Part shown: positions 26,290 to 34,288 of the stretch, one piece after another
Position numbering within the stretch: the first letter of the stretch is position 1
Layout of the letters: every line of letters begins with the position of its first letter
Assembly: GCA_041392475.1 (NCBI GenBank)
Contig: JAWKLZ010000001.1
Span: 1,798,001 to 1,862,000 of the forward strand
From: Chitinophagales bacterium
GTDB lineage: Bacteria > Bacteroidota > Bacteroidia > Chitinophagales > UBA2359
Length of the DNA: 64,000 nt
Direction: 5' to 3'
The notes under the pieces: model-generated
What the model was told of the DNA's origin: nothing
The model's input: only the letters and a program-made list of their open reading frames with translations
Database searches by the model: none
Position numbers and translations under genes: made by a program

Positions 26290-29283
26290 CTAAAATCCCA
26301 ATTTAAGACCGAAGGTCAAATTTCGAGTTTCTGGGAAACCAGTAAATGTTCCTCCATCATCATTGTTTTGAACCAAATCTTGTTCAGGACTGTAAGAACG
26401 AAAATCAGTGGCTGTCAATAGATTAGTTCCAGTAAAATATATATTCACATTGCTGATTCCTATATTATCCAACATCTTCGCTGGAAAAGTATAGCCTAAA
26501 GTTACTGTCCTCAATCGAACATAAGAGGCATCTCTTACTGCAAAAGGAAACAAATGTAAGTGCGTATCTGGCTTGGGGCGAGGATACTCCGTTGAAGGAA
26601 ATTCGGGAGTATAATACTTAGCCCTAATACCATTGAGAGCACCTTTCCACAACTCACCATTTGCCAGCACGTTATTCAATTTTGTAGCACCTTGTACGAT
26701 AAATACATCCACAAACAAGCTAAATCCTTTGTAACTTATGTTTGAGTTGATAGAGCCATACCAATCTGGGTCTGTATTGGTAAAGACATTGTCTCTATTA
26801 TCAATTTGACCATTTCCATCTTGATCCACTACACGAATATCGCCAGGTGAAGCCAACGGGTTTCCACTCCCAGCAATATCATCTCCTTCTTGATAAATTC
26901 CATCGTATTGTGGTAGCCATATATTGTTGATAGATTGTCCAACTGACAAACGCCGTCCATCCGTACCTGTAATGTCAATCGGGTTTCCTTCATCATCAAC
27001 TTCTCCTGTAAGGGCAAGAATTTTATTCCTGTTCTTGGAGAAAATCGTACCGACAGACCAACTAAATTCACTTCCTCTAATCAGATTAGTTGTCAGACTC
27101 GCTTCTAATCCTTTGTTTTCCAACTCACCTACGTTGAATCGAATGACATTAAAACCAGTCGTTCCTGCAATCGCTCTATCCAATAGCAAATCACTTGTTT
27201 TGGCATGATAATACTCAATCGTTCCTTCAAATAAATTATTGAACAATCTGAAATCCGTTCCTATATTGAAGGTTCTGGTAGTTTCCCATTTTAGGTTAGG
27301 GTTCGGCAATCTTGAAGAAGCAGTAGCACCACTTACTGTTCCACTACCAAATACATAAGGTATGTCATCGGCTTTCCCAAGGGTTTCCAAAGAATTAATC
27401 CCTTGGTTACCCGTTGCACCATAACTAAGGCGAATTTTTAATTCATCGACTGCGGTTACATCTGCCATAAATGGTTCTAAATGAGCTTTCCAAGCAGCAG
27501 ATGCAGCAGGAAAAAAGCCCCATTTATTGTCTTCAGAAAATACAGAAGCACCGTCTGCTCTTGCAGTAAGTTCCAATAAATAACGATCCAAATAGTCATA
27601 ACGCACCCTACCCAAATAGGAAAGTAATCTTCGCTTGGAAACATCTCTGGCATTACTCAACAAGTTAGTTGCATCTCCATTATAAGCTAAGGCATCATTG
27701 GTGAAGCCTGATTTTTGAATTTGATTAAACTCTTTCTTTTGTTCGTCAAACGCTTGAACCGCTGTAAAATCAATAGAGTGATTCTCTCCAATTTCAGGAG
27801 CATAGGTCACAATATTTTCAATTAATGATTGTCTGAACAAGGTATTTTCGATTTGTGCAAAACCACCTACACCTTCATCTCCTGCCGAATGTAGAGAGGT
27901 TCGATACAATCCCCTATTGGTATTTCTGTTTCGCTGAAATGTTCTTAGTGAATAAGAAAGTCCAGGGAAGATTTGATAATTCAGAGTAATATTGACATCC
28001 GTCAGGTTTATTTTGGTTTCATCAACGGATTCTCTTTGGTTCCACAAAGGGCTAACGGCTGTATTATTAGGCCCTAAGTAAAATTTCACCAACTCTCCAT
28101 TTTCATCAAACGGTTTTGCCAAAGGAGTAATATTTGTAAAATTCAAGTCACCTGTTTCCTGATCTTGATTGGCATTTTGGTAATTGAAAATACCTTTTAG
28201 ACTCAATCTATCCGTAATTTGCTGATCGAGATTTAGCTTGAAAGCAGCTCTGCGATAGCCAGAATTGGGAATAATACCGTCTTGGTCAAAATAATTTATA
28301 CTTGAAAATACCTTGGTTTTTTCACTACCAGCAGAAAGGCTAAGGGCATGGCTTTGTAGCAGTGCATTATCCAATATTAAGTCCTCCCAATCTACAAATT
28401 CTTGGTTGGCAATAGCATCTAATTCAAAAGGTGAAAAAACGTTTAGGTCATTGAGGTACTCTCCTGTAAAACGATTTCTATTGGCTTCTCTTTTTAGGTC
28501 AATATACTGCTGTCCGTCGTATTGATTAAAGTTTCTTGTAATCGTCTGAGTAGTCGTAAACCCGTGATAATTGAGGTTTATTTGACCTGCTTTACCCGAT
28601 TTTGTGGTGACAAGTATAACTCCATTTGAAGCCCTTGAACCATAGATTGCAGTTGAAGAAGCATCTTTAAGAATCTCAATATTGGCAATATCATCTGGAG
28701 CCACATCATTGAGGTTGTCGAAAGGCAAACCATCAACTATGATTAATGGAGAATTTCCATTAGGAGCAACCGATACATTTCCCCTAATCACAATATTGGA
28801 GCTACCTCCCGGTCTGGCATCAGCAAGGTTTACCTGTACGCCCGCCGCTCTTCCCCTCAGCATCTCTGAAACATTGGTCGTAGGCAAAGCAGTAGCTTCT
28901 TCAAGGTTCACGCTGGTAACGGCTCCAACTACATTACTTTTCTTTCTTGTTCCATAACCTACTACGGTTACTTCATCTAAATATTCAGAAGATTCTTGAA
29001 GCGTGATGTTTATGGTTGTTTGCTCTCCTACTACAACTACTTGAGGAGTCATTCCTATAAAGCTAAATACCAGTTGATCGGAGGCATTGACATCTTGAAG
29101 CGTATAATTACCGTCAATATCTGTTACCGTACCTTTATTGGTGTTTTGCACAACAATACTCGCACCTGGTAGTGAGGCCCCAGATGCATCCGTCACAATA
29201 CCACTTATCGTCTTGGTTTGCGAAAAAGCATTGAGTGAGCTTAGAATTATGATAGCAATTATTGCTAGTTTCAGTTTTATCAT
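26290..29283 (-). CDS. susC: SusC/RagA-family TonB-linked outer-membrane transporter
   Basis: The protein has 997 residues. It starts with a signal peptide and a carboxypeptidase-D regulatory-like domain (ISGIVTDASGASLPGAS to about residue 100). A plug follows with the SusC signature (VVGYGTRKKSNVVGAV), a GSRASNGVILVTTKSG segment, and a 22-strand barrel ending in an aromatic-rich strand (FGLKLGF). It works with SusD to import large ligands using TonB energy. There is no STN domain, so signalling through an anti-sigma factor is not expected. It is the first gene of the operon. Foldback repeat copy B lies just upstream (29324-29477), within the possible promoter region. Confidence 0.95.
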   Translation of the reverse strand: MIKLKLAIIAIIILSSLNAFSQTKTISGIVTDASGASLPGASIVVQNTNKGTVTDIDGNYTLQDVNASDQLVFSFIGMTPQVVVVGEQTTINITLQESSEYLDEVTVVGYGTRKKSNVVGAVTSVNLEEATALPTTNVSEMLRGRAAGVQVNLADARPGGSSNIVIRGNVSVAPNGNSPLIIVDGLPFDNLNDVAPDDIANIEILKDASSTAIYGSRASNGVILVTTKSGKAGQINLNYHGFTTTQTITRNFNQYDGQQYIDLKREANRNRFTGEYLNDLNVFSPFELDAIANQEFVDWEDLILDNALLQSHALSLSAGSEKTKVFSSINYFDQDGIIPNSGYRRAAFKLNLDQQITDRLSLKGIFNYQNANQDQETGDLNFTNITPLAKPFDENGELVKFYLGPNNTAVSPLWNQRESVDETKINLTDVNITLNYQIFPGLSYSLRTFQRNRNTNRGLYRTSLHSAGDEGVGGFAQIENTLFRQSLIENIVTYAPEIGENHSIDFTAVQAFDEQKKEFNQIQKSGFTNDALAYNGDATNLLSNARDVSKRRLLSYLGRVRYDYLDRYLLELTARADGASVFSEDNKWGFFPAASAAWKAHLEPFMADVTAVDELKIRLSYGATGNQGINSLETLGKADDIPYVFGSGTVSGATASSRLPNPNLKWETTRTFNIGTDFRLFNNLFEGTIEYYHAKTSDLLLDRAIAGTTGFNVIRFNVGELENKGLEASLTTNLIRGSEFSWSVGTIFSKNRNKILALTGEVDDEGNPIDITGTDGRRLSVGQSINNIWLPQYDGIYQEGDDIAGSGNPLASPGDIRVVDQDGNGQIDNRDNVFTNTDPDWYGSINSNISYKGFSLFVDVFIVQGATKLNNVLANGELWKGALNGIRAKYYTPEFPSTEYPRPKPDTHLHLFPFAVRDASYVRLRTVTLGYTFPAKMLDNIGISNVNIYFTGTNLLTATDFRSYSPEQDLVQNNDDGGTFTGFPETRNLTFGLKLGF

Positions 29284-29323
29284 AATGATTTTGGTTTATG
29301 TTGATGATAAATTAGATTTACAG

Positions 29324-29477
29324 TAATTATAGGTCTTCGCATTAAAAAGGAATAAATCGCAACCCACCCCTGCCCCTCCAAGGAGGGGAATACTTGTACC
29401 AAGTGGGAAATTCCCCTCTTGGGAGGGGTAAGGGGTGGGTTTAAGTAATATAAACAATCAATGCGGAAACCAATATT
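29324..29477. repeat. 154-bp foldback element, copy B (MITE-like)
   Basis: It is nearly identical to 3515-3668. Its place 41 nt upstream of the susC start means it could supply or disturb regulatory sequence for the operon. Confidence 0.75.
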
Positions 29478-30098
29478 TCTAAAACAAAACATTACTAATT
29501 AAACTTTGAAGAACATTGTGATTAGGTAAACATGCTACGGATTGCCTCATAGCTTGCTCTACGAATATTGTAGAGTGTACCCTGACTAAGTATCGTACTC
29601 AACAATAATTGATAATCCTTTAAATAGGTTATCAAGGTTTTTATTGGAACAACTTTCAACTTTGGGCAAATTTCAAGCAAAGTTCTATGGATAATGAAAT
29701 TGTTTGCTTAAAGCTAAAAATAACATATTTGCGCAACAATACTACAATTGAACCAAATTTTGTGCTTTTTTGACTACATCATCACTACTGCAATTTGTTT
29801 TCTACAATTTGTTTTGACTACATCATTACTACTACAATTTGTTTTCCACAATCTTTTGATTGATTTTCACCTCCTTGTATTTTCTTGGCGAAATAGCAAT
29901 CTGCACAATTTATATTTATTTTTAATAAATCTGGAGATGATGTAAAAGTTTTTTGGCGTGAATCGTTTAAACTATTGTAGTTTGGTGTACACAATCAGAT
30001 CAAACTGGTGTGTGCAAATTATTAGGCTGTAGCTCTATCACTGAAACAATAGACGACCGCTTAAAAATCAGAAACTACAATACAATTCTGCTATCTAC
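29478..30098. other. Gene-free stretch with one 44-bp tandem duplication
   Basis: I see no credible gene here. At 29767-29854 a 44-bp unit containing TTTTGACTACATCAT and ACAATTTGTTTTC is present twice in tandem with a few differences. Nothing else stands out. Confidence 0.5.
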
Positions 30099-30263
30099 TT
30101 TTTTTGACCAAAAACAGAATTTGGCTATATTTACAAAGTAGGGAAGGCAGTCAAACTCAAGAACCTCTTCCCTATACACCGATTTCGTTCAAAGAAATGT
30201 CTGCACTATCAAAGTGGAGCGATTAGCCGAATGCTTGGTGAGCGCAGACATTCCTTTGAGTTG
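30099..30263. repeat. Putative IS91-type element end, copy B
   Basis: It matches 16658-16824 over its length, including the AATGTCTGC / GCGCAGACATT inverted repeat, although the left arm is less perfect here. No transposase lies beside it. It ends 28 bp before a plus-strand gene. Confidence 0.55.
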
Positions 30264-30291
30264 GGCTTCACTAAGAAAAAAGGAAAAATCA

Positions 30292-30825
30292 ATGGATTGG
30301 GAGAAAGTTATATTATACGGATTAATTGGCTTAGCAGTTAGCTTGACAATGAATTATATGAATAAAGGAGCAAGCCAAGAAATTGCTAAAAATATGAATG
30401 GTGAAATAGAGTTGAGAATGAATAAGCTCTATCAAATTTTAGGGTATGTAAGTATATGTTTTGCCTCAATATTTGTAATAACAGCATTGTATTACCAAGA
30501 AAAAGAATTGTATATAATAGGAGTTTTGATGCTTTTTTTATTTGGAGGATTAGGAATACCTTGTTTGATGTATTATCAAAATCACAAGCTGCAATTCAAC
30601 GATGAAAGAATAATTGTTCAAAATTGGAGAAAAAAAGTTGAAGAAATTACCTGGGGCGAAATAAATGAAATCAAATTCAATCCGTTCTCAGGGTATCTGA
30701 AAATAAGAGGTTTAAACAAAATAATTACAATTCACCAACACTTAGTAGGGTTGAAGGAATTCACCAATAAAATGGAAGAAAAAACAAATTGGAAAACAAG
30801 TGAATTGAAATTACCAATTAATTAA
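30292..30825 (+). CDS. Small membrane protein with C-terminal PH-like domain, unknown function
   Basis: The protein has 177 residues from the ATG at 30292. Upstream in-frame codons (from 30214) belong to the repeat end and are not credible. It shows one N-terminal hydrophobic segment (LYGLIGLAVSLTM) and a pair of membrane helices near residues 50-95 (ICFASIFVITALYY, IIGVLMLFLFGGLGI). A cytosolic beta-rich tail of about 80 residues follows (KLQFNDERIIVQNW, EITWGEINEIKF), resembling bacterial PH-like domains. I do not recognise the family more closely. It sits between a repeat end and the beta-lactamase cassette, so it may be accessory cargo. Confidence 0.55.
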   Translation: MDWEKVILYGLIGLAVSLTMNYMNKGASQEIAKNMNGEIELRMNKLYQILGYVSICFASIFVITALYYQEKELYIIGVLMLFLFGGLGIPCLMYYQNHKLQFNDERIIVQNWRKKVEEITWGEINEIKFNPFSGYLKIRGLNKIITIHQHLVGLKEFTNKMEEKTNWKTSELKLPIN

Positions 30826-31014
30826 AAAAGAAAGCGAACGTCCAACGACATAAGTGAGGTTGTTTTCGATCTCATTTGCTCCGTTAGAACTTTAGGATTG
30901 TCCTTAGTTCAGGCCACCCCTTCTTTACACTCTGTAAAGTATTTAAATATATTTATCTTAGCAGCGAGTTTTCGCTACACATAGTTGTAGGTGCAATTGC
31001 GTGTACACTCGCTC

Positions 31015-31026
31015 TTTTAGCAGCAA
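31015..31026 (+). repeat. 12-bp inverted repeat, left side of the beta-lactamase gene
   Basis: TTTTAGCAGCAA lies 5 bp before the ATG. Its exact reverse complement lies at 31864-31875, 4 bp after the stop. A related TTAGCAGC also occurs at 30958 and 32126. Confidence 0.6.
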
Positions 31027-31031
31027 CAAAT

Positions 31032-31859
31032 ATGACAACGAAACAGACTATATTAGTTTTGACTTTGGCAGTTTGTGGTCTGATTGCTTGTAAGCAAAAA
31101 CATGTGACTGAAATCCGTGATGACTTCAAGAAATATTATGACCAATTTCAAGTTGAGGGTTCTTTTGCTCTTTACGACCAACAACAGGATAAATACACTT
31201 TTTACAATCAAGACCAATTCAAACAGGTCTTTTCTCCTGCTTCAACTTTTAAAATTTGCAATTCACTTATCGGCCTGGAGACTGGGGTAATAAAAGACGA
31301 GAAATTTGTTATTCCCTGGGACAGTGTAGTCAGAAATCCTTTATGGGACCAAGACCACGATATGAAAACAGCATTTGCAAACTCAACAGTTTGGTATTAT
31401 CAAGAGCTTGCAAGAAGGGTTGGCGGGCAACGTATGAATTACTGGCTTGACAAAGCAAACTACGGCAATGCAGACACTTCGGGCGGCATAGACAAGTTTT
31501 GGCTAACTGGAGGACTTCATATTTCACCCGAACAGCAAATAGACTTTCTAAAACAACTTCGCAACAATAACCTGCCTTTTTCCCAACGCTCAATGGAAAT
31601 TGTAAAGAACATAATGATTGCAAAGGATACATTGGATTATGTAGTAAGAGGTAAAACCGGTTGGGGAGAGCATGGCAACAAAGACGTTGGTTGGTATGTT
31701 GGCTATGTTGAGACAAAAGACAATGTTTATTATTTTACTAATTGTGTTCTAATAGACACCGAGAAATTAAATGATGTCAATCGTGCCATTAGCTTTGATA
31801 ACTCAAGAATAGCAATTGTTTATACAATACTTAACAATCTCAAACTGACAAACAAATGA
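31032..31859 (+). CDS. bla: Class D (OXA-type) beta-lactamase, lipoprotein
   Basis: Class D enzymes are periplasmic serine beta-lactamases. The 275-residue protein has a lipobox (CGLIAC, Cys20) and all class D motifs: STFK (Ser71, Lys74), STV (118-120), YGN (144-146), Trp157 in the FWLTGG stretch, and KTG (208-210). The lysine that is normally carbamylated is Lys74. Chromosomal OXA homologues are common in Bacteroidota, so resistance is not proven by sequence. The gene is framed closely by 12-bp inverted repeats (31015, 31864) and by longer related segments at 30958-31010 and 32126-32175. This suggests that it moved as a discrete cassette-like unit. A second, diverged homologue lies at 60311-61195. 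Confidence 0.9.
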   Translation: MTTKQTILVLTLAVCGLIACKQKHVTEIRDDFKKYYDQFQVEGSFALYDQQQDKYTFYNQDQFKQVFSPASTFKICNSLIGLETGVIKDEKFVIPWDSVVRNPLWDQDHDMKTAFANSTVWYYQELARRVGGQRMNYWLDKANYGNADTSGGIDKFWLTGGLHISPEQQIDFLKQLRNNNLPFSQRSMEIVKNIMIAKDTLDYVVRGKTGWGEHGNKDVGWYVGYVETKDNVYYFTNCVLIDTEKLNDVNRAISFDNSRIAIVYTILNNLKLTNK

Positions 31860-31863
31860 GAAT

Positions 31864-32135
31864 TTGCTGCTAAAACGGATTTGGCAAAAGTGGCGGTTCA
31901 GTACTCCGCAGATAGTTTGTCATTATTCAAACATTGGTTGTCTGCATCAGTGATGAAAATCGCCCCTTTCGTCAAGCCCGAAAACGTTGGACACAGACTT
32001 CGCCTATTGGAATTTATATCATTCCTCTCATAAGGCAAAAAGCACTGCTCACAACACTACATACACAAAATTGCACACACTTTGTTTGTCTGTGGTTATC
32101 TTTCTTTCTTAATGGAGAATACTCCTTAGCAGCAA
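31864..32135. other. Palindrome-rich segment after the beta-lactamase gene, possibly a long recombination site
   Basis: The segment starts TTGCTGCTAA and ends TTAGCAGCAA, a 10-bp inverted repeat 272 bp apart. Inside are nested complementary blocks (GCAGATA/TGTCTGC, GTTTG/CAAAC). No credible gene is present in 31860-32353. The layout recalls a long attC-type site, but the cores do not match the CAAC/GTTG sites of the first array. Confidence 0.35.
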
Positions 32136-32353
32136 GTGCTTTACATGAGGTTGTGGGTGCAATTTCGTATATTTTTTTATATCAAAAAAACATACCTAAA
32201 TAAATTATTCAAATTGTTTTATTTAGACGATTTTTCATGTGACCTCTGCAAGACTTTGGATGGCTCGTTTATATACTAAAAACTTATCAATTCAGTCTAA
32301 TGCTAAAAATTTAAGTAAAAACCAAAATCACATTTTATGCTTCAAACCGTAAA

Positions 32354-33415
32354 TTAAGATTTGAAGTAACCACCATTTTTGGTTTCCAAAAACGCATCAA
32401 AAGGAATCTCTTCTTGTTTGATAAAACCTTTGTTAGGCAATGTACCATTTGCCACCATTTCAATCACCGCCACCAAACTTGCAGCCGTCGTCCAAGAAAT
32501 CGCCCGCCAATGCTGACCGTCTATTTCGATGGGATGAAATGCACGGTAGTATTCATTTCTAAACAATTTATCACCTTGCCAACCTTCAACAACTGCATAG
32601 ACATACACAACATCCTCTTTAACAGGAGGTTTAGCGTTTTTCAAAATATTCTCCAACTGTTGTATGTCGTTCTTCATGATCAATTCATACATCAAAAACC
32701 GCATCAATTTGGCATGACCAGGATAACGCATCGTTTTGTAGTTCAAGGTATCTACTTTTCCTTCAAAGGTTTCACACATCGTTCCCAAACCGCCAGAAGT
32801 AGTAAAAGCTTCAAATTCTTGACCTTCAATATTGATGTATTCGATACCATTCAAGGAAGGCATCATTTTGCGGACTCCATTGTGAATTGCCTCTGCATCG
32901 TTCAAGTATTCATTGATGACTCCCGCAGGTGACCAAGTGAACGAATAGGCCAATAAACCATTCGGATAACGAGGCAATGCGCCTACTCTGAGCTCAATGT
33001 CCCGAACTTTGGTGAAACTTTTAGTCAAATCAGCCCCAATAATGCCAATCAAACCTGGAGCCAAACCACATTGAGGAGCCATGACCGATGTTGCCGTTTC
33101 GCTCAATGAACGAATATAGTTGGTGGTTTCGACATCTTCGGTTAGGTCAAAATAGTGCTTGCTGTGTTTGTGTGCAAGTGCTGCAATCGGCTTGTTGAGG
33201 AAAAAAGGCAATGCAGATACCACTGCATCAAAGTCTTGAATCATTTTTTCCATAAATTCTCCATCGCTCACATCTCCCTTCAATACCGTGAAAGGTAGGT
33301 CATAATCATAATGCGGAGCGTCTTTGTCCATTCCTGTCACTTCAAAATCTTTGCTCAACAAGGTAGCGACCAATGTTCCCACTTTCCCTAAGCCAAGGGT
33401 CAATATTTTCTTCAT
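32354..33415 (-). CDS. Saccharopine dehydrogenase-like NAD(P)-binding oxidoreductase
   Basis: The protein has 353 residues with an N-terminal Rossmann fold (ILTLGLGKVGTLVATLL, residues 4-20), an acidic end to beta 2 (GMDKDAP) and a VSALPFFLN segment after beta 4. This is the saccharopine dehydrogenase/homospermidine synthase-like pattern. A central QCGLAPGL and the WSPAGVINEYL stretch match the catalytic half of this group. The usual reaction in lysine metabolism links glutamate and lysine or aminoadipate semialdehyde, but many members act on other substrates. The gene is monocistronic, with a good Bacteroidota promoter at 33453-33483. Confidence 0.82.
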   Translation of the reverse strand: MKKILTLGLGKVGTLVATLLSKDFEVTGMDKDAPHYDYDLPFTVLKGDVSDGEFMEKMIQDFDAVVSALPFFLNKPIAALAHKHSKHYFDLTEDVETTNYIRSLSETATSVMAPQCGLAPGLIGIIGADLTKSFTKVRDIELRVGALPRYPNGLLAYSFTWSPAGVINEYLNDAEAIHNGVRKMMPSLNGIEYINIEGQEFEAFTTSGGLGTMCETFEGKVDTLNYKTMRYPGHAKLMRFLMYELIMKNDIQQLENILKNAKPPVKEDVVYVYAVVEGWQGDKLFRNEYYRAFHPIEIDGQHWRAISWTTAASLVAVIEMVANGTLPNKGFIKQEEIPFDAFLETKNGGYFKS

Positions 33416-33452
33416 GTTTTAAATTACAATTTTTTGATAAAATTTGAGGCAG

Positions 33453-33483
33453 CAAATTTATTCAATTTGACTACAAGCCAAAA
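33453..33483 (-). promoter_or_regulatory. Bacteroidota sigma-A promoter for the saccharopine dehydrogenase-like gene
   Basis: On the minus strand TTTTGG (33483-33478) is followed after 17 nt by TAAATTTG (33460-33453), matching TTTG / TAnnTTTG at normal spacing. It lies 38 nt before the ATG. It is the best-formed promoter of this type in the window. Confidence 0.55.
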
Positions 33484-33527
33484 CTTATCCTGATTATATA
33501 AACATGAAGCTATACTAAATTTTTCAG

Positions 33528-34106
33528 TTAGGCATAGTCTGGAAAAATACCTCCTTTCCATTTGACATTGCAGCCAATGCTCGGAATTTGACGAGCATTG
33601 ACCTCCTCCCCTGCTACGGTCGCATCTAATGCCGCACGAATATCTTTTCCCGTCACAGGTTTGCCATTGCCTGGTCTTGAAGCATCCAATTGACCTCGGT
33701 AAACGCACTTCAAATCGGCATCAAAAATGGAGAAGTCGGGCGTACAAACAGCTTTGTAGGCTTTTGCGACATCTTGTGTTTCGTCAAAAAGATAGGGAAA
33801 AGGATAGCCTACTTTTGCAGCCAATTCGGTCATTTTTTCGGGACTGTCTTGTGGGTATTTTTCAATGTCATTGCAGCTGATGGCTACAAATCCAACTCCC
33901 TGCGGCATATAATCGTTTGCCAATTGTACCAACTGTTCATTGACGTGAAGCACAAACGGGCAGTGATTGCAGGTGAACATCACTACGGTTGCTTTTTCAC
34001 CTTTGATGTCTGTAAGGCTTTTGTATTCACCTGAAATGGTGTCGAATAAATTGAAATCAGGGGCTTCAAAACCCAATTCTACGGATACAGTTTCTGTTGC
34101 TGCCAT
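33528..34106 (-). CDS. Thioredoxin-family (AhpC/TSA-like) protein
   Basis: The protein has 192 residues and no signal peptide. Its thioredoxin fold has the redox-site-like TCNHCPFVLHVN (Cys-x-x-Cys) after the first strand, and a cis-proline region at CTPDFSIFD. The FEAPDFNLFDTISGE start and the later QLDASRPGNGKPVTG stretch identify the redoxin subgroup common in Bacteroidota and cyanobacteria. It probably reduces disulfides or peroxides in the cytosol. The partner is unknown. It is transcribed alone. The palindromic repeat at 34128-34270 covers the region where its promoter should be. Confidence 0.85.
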   Translation of the reverse strand: MAATETVSVELGFEAPDFNLFDTISGEYKSLTDIKGEKATVVMFTCNHCPFVLHVNEQLVQLANDYMPQGVGFVAISCNDIEKYPQDSPEKMTELAAKVGYPFPYLFDETQDVAKAYKAVCTPDFSIFDADLKCVYRGQLDASRPGNGKPVTGKDIRAALDATVAGEEVNARQIPSIGCNVKWKGGIFPDYA

Positions 34107-34127
34107 GTTTTGATGGTTATTTTTTGT

Positions 34128-34270
34128 GGTTCTCAGACAAAATCTGTGAAAATAGACTTCGGAAGTTTAGATATTGAAAAACAATAGGGTTATTTTAGGT
34201 ATTCATTTAACGTTTTGGAAAACAAAACTTCCAAAGTCTTTGCCACCTCCACAAAAATTGTCAGAGAACC
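34128..34270. repeat. 143-bp palindromic repeat (intact form of the element at 3454-3740)
   Basis: The left arm GGTTCTCAGACAAAATCTGTG .. GACTTCGGAAGTTT (34128-34168) mirrors the right arm AAAACTTCCAAAGTC .. CACAAAAATTGTCAGAGAACC (34224-34270, quoted in parts). It fills the gap between the thioredoxin start and the peptidase end. No coding sense is seen. Confidence 0.65.
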
Positions 34271-34288
34271 TTTTTTGTTTATCGAATA

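Noticed and set aside
30214..30291. Longer N-terminus of the small membrane protein
   Set aside because: These codons lie in the repeat shared with 16658-16824. The ATG at 30292 starts the unique, protein-like part.
31934..32203. Plus-strand ORF of 89 codons after the beta-lactamase gene
   Set aside because: It runs through a palindrome-rich segment and has no recognisable domain or start context.
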